From assembly GCF_014174515.1 (NCBI RefSeq), contig NZ_JACJUG010000002.1:62001-126000 (forward strand): a stretch of DNA of 64,000 nt, in the 5' to 3' direction. The notes under the pieces were generated by a model. It did no database searches, was not told the origin of the DNA, and saw only the letters and a program-made list of their open reading frames with translations. Below are positions 34,036 to 41,855 of this stretch, one piece after another; the stretch's first letter is position 1; each line of letters begins with the position of its first letter. The translations under genes and the position numbers were made by a program. This DNA comes from Mitsuaria sp. WAJ17 (GTDB lineage Bacteria > Pseudomonadota > Gammaproteobacteria > Burkholderiales > Burkholderiaceae_C).

Positions 34036-36204
34036 ATGAACGCAGTCTCCCTGACCCGCTTTGCGCTGGCGCCCCTCGCGCTGGCCGCCGGCCTGGCCCA
34101 TGCCAACGAAGGCATGTGGATGCCCCAGCAACTGCCCCAGATCGCCAAGGACCTCAAGGCCACCGGGCTGGCCATGGACCCGGCCAAGCTGAACAAGCTG
34201 ACCGAGTTCCCCATGGGCGCGGTCATCAGCCTGGGCGGCTGCACGGCCTCCTTCGTCTCGCCCCAGGGTCTGGTGGTCACCAACCACCACTGCGCCTATG
34301 GCAGCATCCAGTACAACTCCACACCCCAGCGTGACTTGATCAAGAAGGGCTTCCTGGCCAACAGCTTCGAGGAAGAGCTGCCGGCCGCCCCGGGCAGCCG
34401 CGTCTTCGTGACCGTCGATGTGAAGGACGTCAGCGCCGAGGTGCTGGACGCCAAGGTCCAGGCGCTCAAGGGCAAGGCCCGCACGGATGCCATCGAGGCC
34501 AAGCAGAAGTCTCTGATCGCTGCCTGCGAGCAGGACAAGGGCCACCGCTGCACCGTCAGCGCCTTCTACGGCAGCCTGGTGTTCCAGCTGATCAAGCAGA
34601 TGGAGATCCGCGACGTGCGCCTGGTGCATGCCCCGGCGGACATGGTCGGCCGCTTCGGCGGCGACACCGACAACTGGATCTGGCCCCGCCACACCGGCGA
34701 CTACAGTTTCTACCGCGCCTACGTGGGCCCGGACGGCAAGCCCGCCGACTACAGCAAGGACAACAAACCCTTCCAGCCCAAGCATTTCCTGAAGCTGGCC
34801 AGCACCCCGCTGAACGAAGGTGATTTCGTGATGGTCACCGGCTACCCCGGCCGCACCAACCGCTATCGCCTGCCGTCCGAGGTGGACTTCACCTTCGGCT
34901 GGGAGCGCCCCACCAGCATCAAGGCCTTTGGCGAGTACCTGGACCTCATCAAGCGTGAGACCGAAGGCCGCCGCGACGGCGAGATCAAGATGGCCGGCAC
35001 CGTGGCGGGCCTGGGCAATGCCTACAAGAACTGGCAAGGGCAGCAGGCCAGCTATAACGGCAGCGACATCCTCGCTCGCAAGTCGGCCGCCTATGCCGAG
35101 CTGAAGGCCTGGGTGAATGCCGACGCCAAGCGCCGCGAGCAGTTCGGCGCCAGCCTGGAGAACGTCGATCGCCTGCTGGCCGAGCGCCAGGCGCTGGCCA
35201 AGCGTGAAGTGCTGCTGGGCCTGAGCCTGCCCACGCTGTTGAACTCGGCTGCCGGCCTGTACGAAGGGGCCGTGCAGCGCAAACTGCCGGATGCCGAGCG
35301 CAAGCTGGGCTTCCAGGAGCGTGACGCCCTGCGCCGCCGCCAGGGCCTGGAAGCCCTGGACCGCCGCTACGACGAGCAGACCGACAAGGCCAAGACCGTG
35401 CACTTCCTGGCCCAGTACCTGGCCCAGCCGGCCGACATGCTCAACCAGGCCGTGCTCAAGGGCCTGGGCCTGACGCCCAATATGCCCGCCGACGCCCTCA
35501 AGGCCCGCGTGGATGCCCTCTATGCCGGCAGCAAGCTGGCCGACAAGGCCGAGCGCCTGGCCTGGTTCGAGCGCGGCAGCGAGGACTTCGAGAAGAGCAG
35601 CGACAGCTTCATCGCTGCCGCCGTGGCCCTGCACGCCGACTCCGAAGCCCGCGAGAACCGCGCCAAGGAGCTGGGCGGCCACATCCAGCAGGCTTATGCC
35701 GATGTGATGAAGGCCCTGATCGCCTTCAAGGGCAGCAAGGGCCAGGCCGTCTATCCGGACGCCAACGGCACGCTGCGTGTGAGCTTCGGCAAGGTCGCCG
35801 GTCGTGATGGCGCGGACGGCACCACCTGGACCGCCTTCACCACCCTGCGCGGCATTCCGGCCAAGCACCAGGGCAAGGGTGACTTCGACGCGCCCGCCGA
35901 GCAGCTGGCGGCCATCAAGGCTGGCGAGTTCGGCAAGTACGGCATGAAGTCCCTGAACTCGGTGCCGGTGAACTTCCTGGCCACGCTGGACACCACCGGC
36001 GGCAACTCCGGCTCGCCCGTGCTGAACAAGAACGCCGAGCTGGTCGGCCTGCTGTTCGACGGCACCCTGGACGCCGTGATCTCGGACTGGGACTTCAACG
36101 AGAAGACCACCCGCAGCATCTGCCTGGATGCCCGCTATATGCAGTGGCAGATGAAGTATGTGGATCGCGCTGATCGTCTCCTCAAGGAAATGAACGCAAT
36201 GTAA
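34036..36204 (+). CDS. S46 family dipeptidyl peptidase (DPP7/DPP11 type)
   Basis: A 722-residue exported serine exopeptidase that removes dipeptides from oligopeptide N-termini. A signal peptide ends AHA-NEG at about residue 22. The chymotrypsin-like catalytic parts are H85 in VVTNHHC, the aspartate in WPRHTGD (D222) and S658 in GGNSGSPV. A helical insertion lies between them. In Porphyromonas enzymes, the residue 18 after the serine sets preference: Arg in DPP11 (acidic P1), Gly in DPP7 (hydrophobic P1). Here it is G676, so hydrophobic preference is inferred. I start at ATG 34036; an upstream in-frame start at 33988 would bury the signal. A tandem array of terminators follows it. Confidence 0.92.
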   Translation: MNAVSLTRFALAPLALAAGLAHANEGMWMPQQLPQIAKDLKATGLAMDPAKLNKLTEFPMGAVISLGGCTASFVSPQGLVVTNHHCAYGSIQYNSTPQRDLIKKGFLANSFEEELPAAPGSRVFVTVDVKDVSAEVLDAKVQALKGKARTDAIEAKQKSLIAACEQDKGHRCTVSAFYGSLVFQLIKQMEIRDVRLVHAPADMVGRFGGDTDNWIWPRHTGDYSFYRAYVGPDGKPADYSKDNKPFQPKHFLKLASTPLNEGDFVMVTGYPGRTNRYRLPSEVDFTFGWERPTSIKAFGEYLDLIKRETEGRRDGEIKMAGTVAGLGNAYKNWQGQQASYNGSDILARKSAAYAELKAWVNADAKRREQFGASLENVDRLLAERQALAKREVLLGLSLPTLLNSAAGLYEGAVQRKLPDAERKLGFQERDALRRRQGLEALDRRYDEQTDKAKTVHFLAQYLAQPADMLNQAVLKGLGLTPNMPADALKARVDALYAGSKLADKAERLAWFERGSEDFEKSSDSFIAAAVALHADSEARENRAKELGGHIQQAYADVMKALIAFKGSKGQAVYPDANGTLRVSFGKVAGRDGADGTTWTAFTTLRGIPAKHQGKGDFDAPAEQLAAIKAGEFGKYGMKSLNSVPVNFLATLDTTGGNSGSPVLNKNAELVGLLFDGTLDAVISDWDFNEKTTRSICLDARYMQWQMKYVDRADRLLKEMNAM

Positions 36205-36292
36205 CGACCCCCCCCTACCGGCTTCGCCGGCCCCCCCAGGGGGGCGAGCTTGAGGGCCCGGCGGAGCCGGATCCCCAAGCTCCGCTGGGGAA

Positions 36293-36329
36293 CAAAACGG
36301 GACCTGCGGTGGGTCCCGTTTTGTTTTTT
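36293..36329 (+). terminator. Intrinsic terminator, array copy 1
   Basis: CAAAACGGGACC pairs with GGTCCCGTTTTG, 12 bp with a 7-nt loop, followed by TTTTTT. It is 89 bp after the S46 peptidase stop and the strongest of the four copies. Confidence 0.9.
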
Positions 36330-36397
36330 GAGGGCTTCGGGGGGGCTGCTTGTGGGGCCGGCAGAGCCGGATCCCCAGGCTCCGCTGGGGAGCATCA

Positions 36398-36430
36398 ACG
36401 GGACCTGCGGTGGGTCCCGTTTTGTTTTTT
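36398..36430 (+). terminator. Intrinsic terminator, array copy 2
   Basis: ACGGGACC pairs with GGTCCCGT; T-rich tail TTTGTTTTTT. Confidence 0.85.
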
Positions 36431-36498
36431 GAGGCCTTCGTGGGGGCTGCTTTTGAGGCCGGCAGAGCCGGATCCCCAGGCTCCGCTGGGGAGCATCA

Positions 36499-36531
36499 AC
36501 GGGACCTGCGGTGGGTCCCGTTTTGTTTTTT
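36499..36531 (+). terminator. Intrinsic terminator, array copy 3
   Basis: Same 8-bp hairpin and T-rich tail as copy 2, 101 bp further on. Confidence 0.85.
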
Positions 36532-36599
36532 GAGGCCTTCGTGGGGGCTGCTTGTGAGGCCGGCAGAGCCTGATCCCCAGGCTCCGCTGGGGAACATCA

Positions 36600-36632
36600 A
36601 CGGGACCTGCGGTGGGTCCCGTTTTGCTTTTT
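36600..36632 (+). terminator. Intrinsic terminator, array copy 4
   Basis: Same hairpin; the tail is slightly altered (TTTTGCTTTTT). Confidence 0.8.
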
Positions 36633-36746
36633 GGGGTCTGCGCGGGGGCTGCTTGTGGGCCCGGCAGAGCCGGATCCCCAAGCTCCGCTGGGGGCCCCGT
36701 GCTTCGCGGGGCATCAAGACCGGCCGGCTGTGCAGGCTGACGACAA

Positions 36747-36774
36747 AGCCCTCTTCGGAGGGCTGTGTTCTTTT
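36747..36774. terminator. Terminator between repeat array and hydroxy-acid dehydrogenase gene
   Basis: AGCCCTC-TTCG-GAGGGCT, a 7-bp hairpin with TTCG tetraloop, followed on the plus strand by GTGTTCTTTT. On the minus strand it lies 24 bp past the stop of the dehydrogenase gene but has a poorer T-run. Confidence 0.6.
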
Positions 36775-36798
36775 CAGGGCCAGGCTTGCCGGCCTGGT

Positions 36799-37935
36799 TT
36801 ACTTGAGCAGGATGCTCTGATCGACGTCGGTGATGCGGGTGCGGCCGCAGAAGGCCATGCTGAGGTCGAGTTCCTTGTGGATGATCTCCAGCACCTTGGC
36901 CACGCCGGGGCGGCCCAGAGCGCCCAGGCCGTAGAGGAAGGCGCGGCCGATGTAGCAGCCGCGGGCGCCGAGGGCCCAGGCCTTGAGCACGTCCTGGCCG
37001 CTCCGAATGCCGCCGTCCATATGGACCTCGATCTGGGAGCCCACGGCCTCGACGATGGCGGGCAGGGCGCGGATGCTGGACTCGGCGCCGTCCAGCTGGC
37101 GGCCGCCGTGGTTGCTGACGATCAGCGCATCGGCCCCGCTCTGCACGGCCAGGCGCGCATCCTCCACGTCTTGGATGCCCTTGAGGATGAGCTTGCCGCC
37201 CCAGCGCTGCTTGATCCAGGCCACGTCATCCCAGGAGAGCGCGGGGTCGAACTGCTTGGCGGTCCAGTCGGACAGCGAGCCCATGTCGTCCACGCCCTTC
37301 ACATGCCCGACGATATTGCCGAACTGGCGGCGCGGTGTGCCCAGCATGCCCAAGCACCAGCGCGGCTTGGTCGCCAGGTTGATCAGGTTGGCCAGCGTGG
37401 GCTTCGGGGGCGCGGAGAGGCCGTTCTTCAGGTCCTTGTGGCGCTGGCCCAGGATCTGCAGGTCCAGGGTGAGCACCAGGGCGCTGCAGCGGGCGGCGCG
37501 GGCGCGATCGATCAGGCTTTCGATGAAGCCGCGGTCCTTCATCACGTAGAGCTGGAACCAGAAGGGCTGGCGGGTGTGCGCCGCCACGTCCTCGATGGAG
37601 CAGATGCTCATGGTCGAGAGCGTGAAGGGCACGCCGAAGGCCTCGGCGGCTTGGGCGGCGAGAATCTCGCCGTCGGCGTGCTGCATGCCGGTCAGGCCGG
37701 TGGGGGCCAGGGCCACGGGCATGGACACGGCCTGGCCCACCATGGTGGTGGCGGTGCTGCGGTTCTCCATGTTCACTGCCACGCGCTGGCGCAGCTTGAG
37801 GGACTGGAAGTCGCTCTCGTTGGCGCGGTAGGTGCTCTCGGTCCAGCTGCCGGAATCGGCGTAGTCGTAGAACATGCGGGGCACGCGGCGCTGGGCCAGC
37901 TGACGCAGATCTTCGATGCAGGTGATGACGGGCAT
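36799..37935 (-). CDS. lldD: FMN-dependent alpha-hydroxy-acid dehydrogenase (L-lactate dehydrogenase type)
   Basis: A 378-residue TIM-barrel flavoprotein that oxidises L-lactate or a similar 2-hydroxy acid. The FMN-binding and catalytic residues are in place: YDYADSGSWTESTYRAN, ALAPTGLTGMQHADGE, QLYVMKDRG, LTLDLQILGQRHKD, the lysine in LILKGIQ, the catalytic histidine in SNHGGRQLDGA, and DGGIRSGQDVLKA with GRAFLYGL. Length is that of LldD. The start is ATG 37935 with GGAG upstream. A LysR regulator gene lies 126 bp upstream on the same strand and may control it. The symbol is tentative because mandelate and glycolate enzymes share these motifs. Confidence 0.9.
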   Translation of the reverse strand: MPVITCIEDLRQLAQRRVPRMFYDYADSGSWTESTYRANESDFQSLKLRQRVAVNMENRSTATTMVGQAVSMPVALAPTGLTGMQHADGEILAAQAAEAFGVPFTLSTMSICSIEDVAAHTRQPFWFQLYVMKDRGFIESLIDRARAARCSALVLTLDLQILGQRHKDLKNGLSAPPKPTLANLINLATKPRWCLGMLGTPRRQFGNIVGHVKGVDDMGSLSDWTAKQFDPALSWDDVAWIKQRWGGKLILKGIQDVEDARLAVQSGADALIVSNHGGRQLDGAESSIRALPAIVEAVGSQIEVHMDGGIRSGQDVLKAWALGARGCYIGRAFLYGLGALGRPGVAKVLEIIHKELDLSMAFCGRTRITDVDQSILLK

Positions 37936-38061
37936 GGGGTCTCCGCTTGCTTGCCTGGGAAATTCAGGTCCAGGCACGATCGTAGTGGCAGCGGGCGGGC
38001 TGGCGTCGGAATCCGCTGCCGAGCGCCGCGGAAGCAGATTCCGCCGGCGAGCAGACCGCCG

Positions 38062-38976
38062 TCAATGCCGGTTCAGAGAGCGGCAGTGCTGGCGCAGCCA
38101 GTCCGCCAGCGCCCGCAGGCCCGGCGAGGCCTGCGCCGGGAGCGGACGCAGGGCATAGGCCTGGGCGGCCGGGACCTCCAGAGCCCAGGGGCGCTGAAGC
38201 AGGCCCTGGGCCAGCAGGCGCCGGGCCAGGGAGAGGCCCACCAAGGCCGCGCCCTGGCCGCATTCAGCCGCCTGCAGCACCAGGCCAAGGTCGATGAAGC
38301 GCGGGCCCTCGTCGGGCTCCTCGGCCGGCAGCTCGGCCGCCTGCAGCCAGGGCAGCCAGGACTGCAGGGGGGTGCGCAGCAAGGGCAGGGCCAGCAGCTC
38401 GGCCGGCTGCGGCCTGGGCGACAGGCGCGCGGCCAGCGCCGGTGCGAGCAGGGGGGTCACGGTGTCCCGCAGCAGCAGCTCGGCGGCGGGCGGCTGGGGC
38501 GCGTGGTAGATCTGCAGCTCGGCCTCAGGCGCGCCGTCGCCCAGGTAGGGCACGCTCAGCACAAGCTCCAGCTCCAGGTGCGGGAAAGCCTGGCTGAAAG
38601 CGGGCAGGGCGGGGACCAGGATCTGGCGTGCGAAGGTGGGCGGGGCGCACAGGCGCAGGCGCTCGCGACGCTGGTGCGGGCGACGATGTTGGGGCGCTGC
38701 GGCGAGCAGGTCCAGGGCGGCGCGCACCTGCTCCAGGTATTCGCGCCCGGCGGCGGTGAGGCTCCATTGCCCGCCCTGGCGCTGGAACAGGGCCAGGCCC
38801 AGCAGGTCCTCCAGTGCGCCGATGCGCTTGCCAACGGCGCTGGCGCTGATGTGCAGGGCCTCGGCGGCCGGGTCCAGCATGCCCAGCGCCGCCACGGCCT
38901 GGAAGGCGCGCAGGCCCTCGATGGAGGGTAGGCGCAGGTCCGGGGCCAGCGACGGAGCATGCGAAGATGGATTCAT
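38062..38976 (-). CDS. LysR-type transcriptional regulator
   Basis: A 304-residue LysR protein of the GcvA-like branch. The winged helix-turn-helix is at about 15-75 (LPSIEGLRAFQAVAALGMLDPAAEALHISASAVGKRIGALED). It is followed by a linker helix and a two-lobed effector-binding domain. The ATG at 38976-38974 shares two bases with the ATG of the divergent DUF454 gene (CATG); a TTG two codons upstream is possible. It precedes the alpha-hydroxy-acid dehydrogenase gene on the same strand, a plausible target. Confidence 0.9.
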   Translation of the reverse strand: MNPSSHAPSLAPDLRLPSIEGLRAFQAVAALGMLDPAAEALHISASAVGKRIGALEDLLGLALFQRQGGQWSLTAAGREYLEQVRAALDLLAAAPQHRRPHQRRERLRLCAPPTFARQILVPALPAFSQAFPHLELELVLSVPYLGDGAPEAELQIYHAPQPPAAELLLRDTVTPLLAPALAARLSPRPQPAELLALPLLRTPLQSWLPWLQAAELPAEEPDEGPRFIDLGLVLQAAECGQGAALVGLSLARRLLAQGLLQRPWALEVPAAQAYALRPLPAQASPGLRALADWLRQHCRSLNRH

Positions 38977-39391
38977 GGACAAGGCTTTCGACGATCAGGC
39001 AATGGCACCGCGGCCGCTGTGGCGCCGCCTGCTGTGGGGCATGGCCGGGCTTTTGAGCCTGGGCCTGGGCATTCTCGGCGTTTTCCTGCCCCTGCTGCCC
39101 ACCACGCCCTTCGTGCTGCTGGCAGCTTTCTGCTTTTCGCGCAGCAGCCGCCGCTGCGAGGCCTGGCTGCTGGGCCATCCACGCTTCGGCCCCATGATCC
39201 ACGACTGGCGCGTCCACCGCGCCATCCCCTGGCGGGCCAAGCAACTGGCCTGGGTGATGATGAGCATCGGTTCTGCCATCGGGGCCTGGCGCCTGCCCCT
39301 GGCTTGGTGCTGGGTCCCGGCCGCCTGCTGCCTGGCCGTGGGGCTGTGGATGTGGACCCTGCCCACGCGCGAGCGCCTGAACGCCGGCTAG
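38975..39391 (+). CDS. YbaN-like DUF454 membrane protein
   Basis: A 138-residue inner-membrane protein with three or four hydrophobic helices. The family hallmark GLLSLGLGILGVFLPLLPTTPFVLLAAFCFSRSS is complete, followed by HPRFGPMIHDWR. The function is unknown in the family. Its start codon overlaps that of the divergent LysR gene by 2 bp. If that start is wrong, the next ATG is at 39002 (MAPRPLW). Its stop overlaps the end of the convergent histidine kinase gene by 4 bp. Confidence 0.88.
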   Translation: MDKAFDDQAMAPRPLWRRLLWGMAGLLSLGLGILGVFLPLLPTTPFVLLAAFCFSRSSRRCEAWLLGHPRFGPMIHDWRVHRAIPWRAKQLAWVMMSIGSAIGAWRLPLAWCWVPAACCLAVGLWMWTLPTRERLNAG

Positions 39392-41751
39392 GCGCAGGCG
39401 CGGGCCTCGCCCGCCGTGGTCGGCCCCTGCAGCGGCAGCTCCAGCCGAAGCGCGAAGCCCCGCTCGGGCCGCAGCAGCCGGGCCTGGCCGCCCAGTCGCT
39501 TGGCCAGGTTGGCCACGATGTACATGCCCAGGCCCGAACCGCCCTGGCCCCGGCGCGTGGTGAAGAAGGGCTCGAACACATGGGCTTGGGCCGCCTCGCT
39601 GAGCCCGACGCCATCGTCGGCATAGTCGATGCGCAGCTGCGCGCCGCAGGTCTGCGCGCGCAGGCTCAAGACACCGCCCTGCCCCTCGGGGAAGGCATGG
39701 GTCAGGCTGTTCATGATGAGGTTGGAGAGGATCTGGCTCAGCAGGCCCGGCACGGTCTCGACCTGCAGCTTGTCGTCCACGTCCAGCCGGCAGTCGACCT
39801 TGGCGCGGCGCAGGGCCGGGCTGTGCACCGAGAGCACGCTCTGCAGGTAGTCTTTCAGCGCGAGGCGCTGGGGGGCCTCGGCGTTCTGGTCCACGGCGAT
39901 GCGCTTGAAGTCGCCCATCAGCGTGGCGGCGCGCTGCAGGTTGCGATCGACCAGGTCCGCCGCATTGACGAGCTGGGCGGCCAGGGCCTGCAGCTCGCTG
40001 CGGGTCAGCTTCTCGCTGCCGTTGGCGACCCGGCCTAGGCGCCGCGCATGGTCGGCGACGCCCGATGCAGCGGTGATCGCCACGCCGATGGGCGTGTTCA
40101 CGTCGTGCGCGATGCTGGCCACCATGCGGCCGAGCGAGGCGAACTTCTCCTGCTCCAGCTCCTGTCGCGCCGCCTTGGCCCGGGTGAGGTCCAGCGACAG
40201 CAGCAGGCGCTCGCAGATCTTGGCCAGGTGGCTGGCGCTGAGCAGGTCCTCGCGCGTCCACGAGCGGTCCACGTCCTCGCGCTGCAGCCACAGGATGCCC
40301 CGCAGCTGCTGCTGAAGGCGCAGCGGCACCTCGATGCGGCCGCCCTGCGCCTGCGCGCTCGGCCGCTGCAGCAGCATGGCGCCGTGCGGATGCAGGCGCA
40401 TGTCGCGAATCACCAGCGGTTCATGCGTGTCGGACAGCATCTGCAGATAGGCGCCGCAGTGCGTGGCGTCCAGGCCCTCGCCATCGGGCTTGCCGGCCTG
40501 CGCGATGCTGAGAAACTGCTGCTGGCTGCCCTCATCCCACCAGACCGTCCAGTCGTCCAGGCCCATGATGGCCAGCACCTGCTCGCGCATCTGCAGCAGG
40601 GCCAGGCGCAGGTCCTCCGGCGTTTCGATGTGAAAGTGCTGGTTGGACAGCGCCAGCATGCGCTCCTCCGGCCCTTGGCGCAGGTGGTCGAAGCGCACCA
40701 GGGCGCTGAGGCGCTCAGGCAGGCTGAGGCGGTGGAGCTCGGCCTCCAGGGCCTGGTGCTGCCAGAGCTGATCCAGGGCCTCGCTCAGCCGCCCCGCGTG
40801 CTGGTAGAGCTGGGCCAGGGCCTTGTGGGCACTGCTCTGCTGGCGACGCGCGCCAAGGCTGCGCGCCAGGGCAAGGGCCTGCTCACCGCTCTGGATGGCA
40901 TGGGCCCAGTCCTGCTCCTCCATGGCCAGCTCGGTGAGCGTGGCGCTGGCCATCACCTCCAGCCACATATAGCCGCAGCGCTGCGCCGACCGCAGGGCCT
41001 GCTCGCAGAGCCGGCGCGCCATCGACTCCTCGCCGCAGGCCTGCGCGACACGGGCCAGATGCCACTGGCTCTCGGCCACGTAGTCCCGATGCCCGATGCT
41101 GAGGGCCCATTGCTGCCCCTGCTGGAAGCTCGCACGGGCCTGGGCGTATTCGCCGCGGTTGAACTGGGCCACCCCGAGGTTGAGCAGCAGCTTGGCCTGC
41201 AGATAGCGCGCGGCCAGCTGCGGAGCGCCGCTGCGCAGCTGGCCCTGCGCGTCCAGCAGCAGGTGCTGGCCGGTCTGCCAGTCTCCCAGGGCGAAGTGAA
41301 GCTGGGCCAGGCCGATGCACGGGGCCACGCCTTCGAGGCTGCCGGGCTGCAGCGCGGCCAGGTCCAGGGCCTCGGACCAGTGCGCGCTGGCCGCCGGATA
41401 CTCGGCCGCCTGGTAGCACAGCCGCCCCAGGGCCTCGTGCAGGCGCGTGGCCTGACGGATGAGGCCGGCGGCCTGTGCCTCGGCCAGGGCCTTCTTCAGG
41501 GCCGGCCGCAAGGGGGCGGCGCGGCCCAGGCGCTCGCTGGAGAAGAACAGGCCCAGCAGCAGCTGCAGGCGCCGCACCAGGGTCAGGTCTTGCGCACGCT
41601 GAAGCGCATGCTCATAGAGGGGCAGCGCGCTGCGGGGATGGCGCATGCCGGCGTAGGCCAGGGCATGGATGAGGCGCACCGCTTGCGCGTCGTCGCAGGC
41701 GGTGGTTCCGGTTTGCGGCCCGGTCGATGGTGAGGGCTGGTACTGCTGCAT
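39388..41751 (-). CDS. TPR-GAF sensor histidine kinase
   Basis: A 787-residue cytoplasmic kinase. Residues about 20-370 are tetratricopeptide-like helical repeats (ARYLQAKLLLNLGVAQFNRGEYAQARASFQQG and similar). A GAF-like domain follows (about 390-520), then the HisKA region with H549 in SIAHDVNTPIG. The HATPase_c domain shows N box ILSNLIMNSLTHAF, DDGVGL and GGSGLGMYIV. The residue after the histidine is D rather than the common E. No partner response regulator is adjacent. The start is ATG 41751 with AGGAG close by; a TTG six codons earlier is also open. Multi-TPR kinases of this kind usually sense through partner proteins; the signal is unknown. Confidence 0.87.
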   Translation of the reverse strand: MQQYQPSPSTGPQTGTTACDDAQAVRLIHALAYAGMRHPRSALPLYEHALQRAQDLTLVRRLQLLLGLFFSSERLGRAAPLRPALKKALAEAQAAGLIRQATRLHEALGRLCYQAAEYPAASAHWSEALDLAALQPGSLEGVAPCIGLAQLHFALGDWQTGQHLLLDAQGQLRSGAPQLAARYLQAKLLLNLGVAQFNRGEYAQARASFQQGQQWALSIGHRDYVAESQWHLARVAQACGEESMARRLCEQALRSAQRCGYMWLEVMASATLTELAMEEQDWAHAIQSGEQALALARSLGARRQQSSAHKALAQLYQHAGRLSEALDQLWQHQALEAELHRLSLPERLSALVRFDHLRQGPEERMLALSNQHFHIETPEDLRLALLQMREQVLAIMGLDDWTVWWDEGSQQQFLSIAQAGKPDGEGLDATHCGAYLQMLSDTHEPLVIRDMRLHPHGAMLLQRPSAQAQGGRIEVPLRLQQQLRGILWLQREDVDRSWTREDLLSASHLAKICERLLLSLDLTRAKAARQELEQEKFASLGRMVASIAHDVNTPIGVAITAASGVADHARRLGRVANGSEKLTRSELQALAAQLVNAADLVDRNLQRAATLMGDFKRIAVDQNAEAPQRLALKDYLQSVLSVHSPALRRAKVDCRLDVDDKLQVETVPGLLSQILSNLIMNSLTHAFPEGQGGVLSLRAQTCGAQLRIDYADDGVGLSEAAQAHVFEPFFTTRRGQGGSGLGMYIVANLAKRLGGQARLLRPERGFALRLELPLQGPTTAGEARACA

Positions 41752-41855
41752 GCCGCTCCTTGGTCTCAAGCGCCTGGCAGGCCTAGCTCAGGCACATTCG
41801 GACCTCAGGATACCCAGGCTCGGCACCGCCGACCAGCACGCAAGTCCGGGGGCGC

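Larger units (their letters stand above)
36261..36690. repeat. 101-bp tandem repeat, five GGATCC palindromes and four terminators
   Basis: The unit contains GCAGAGCCGGATCCCCAGG, CTCCGCTGGGG and a terminator hairpin with T-run. The GGATCC part starts at 36261, 36361, 36462, 36563 and 36664. The terminator hairpin starts at 36298, 36399, 36500 and 36601. The period is therefore 100-101 bp. Copies differ at only a few positions, so the expansion is recent. Related single elements lie between ybaB and recR. The rest of the 36205-36798 gap holds no gene. Confidence 0.9.

Noticed and set aside
36250..36820. Plus-strand frames through the 101-bp array
   Set aside because: Translation simply repeats the array and contains four terminator hairpins; no ribosome binding site.
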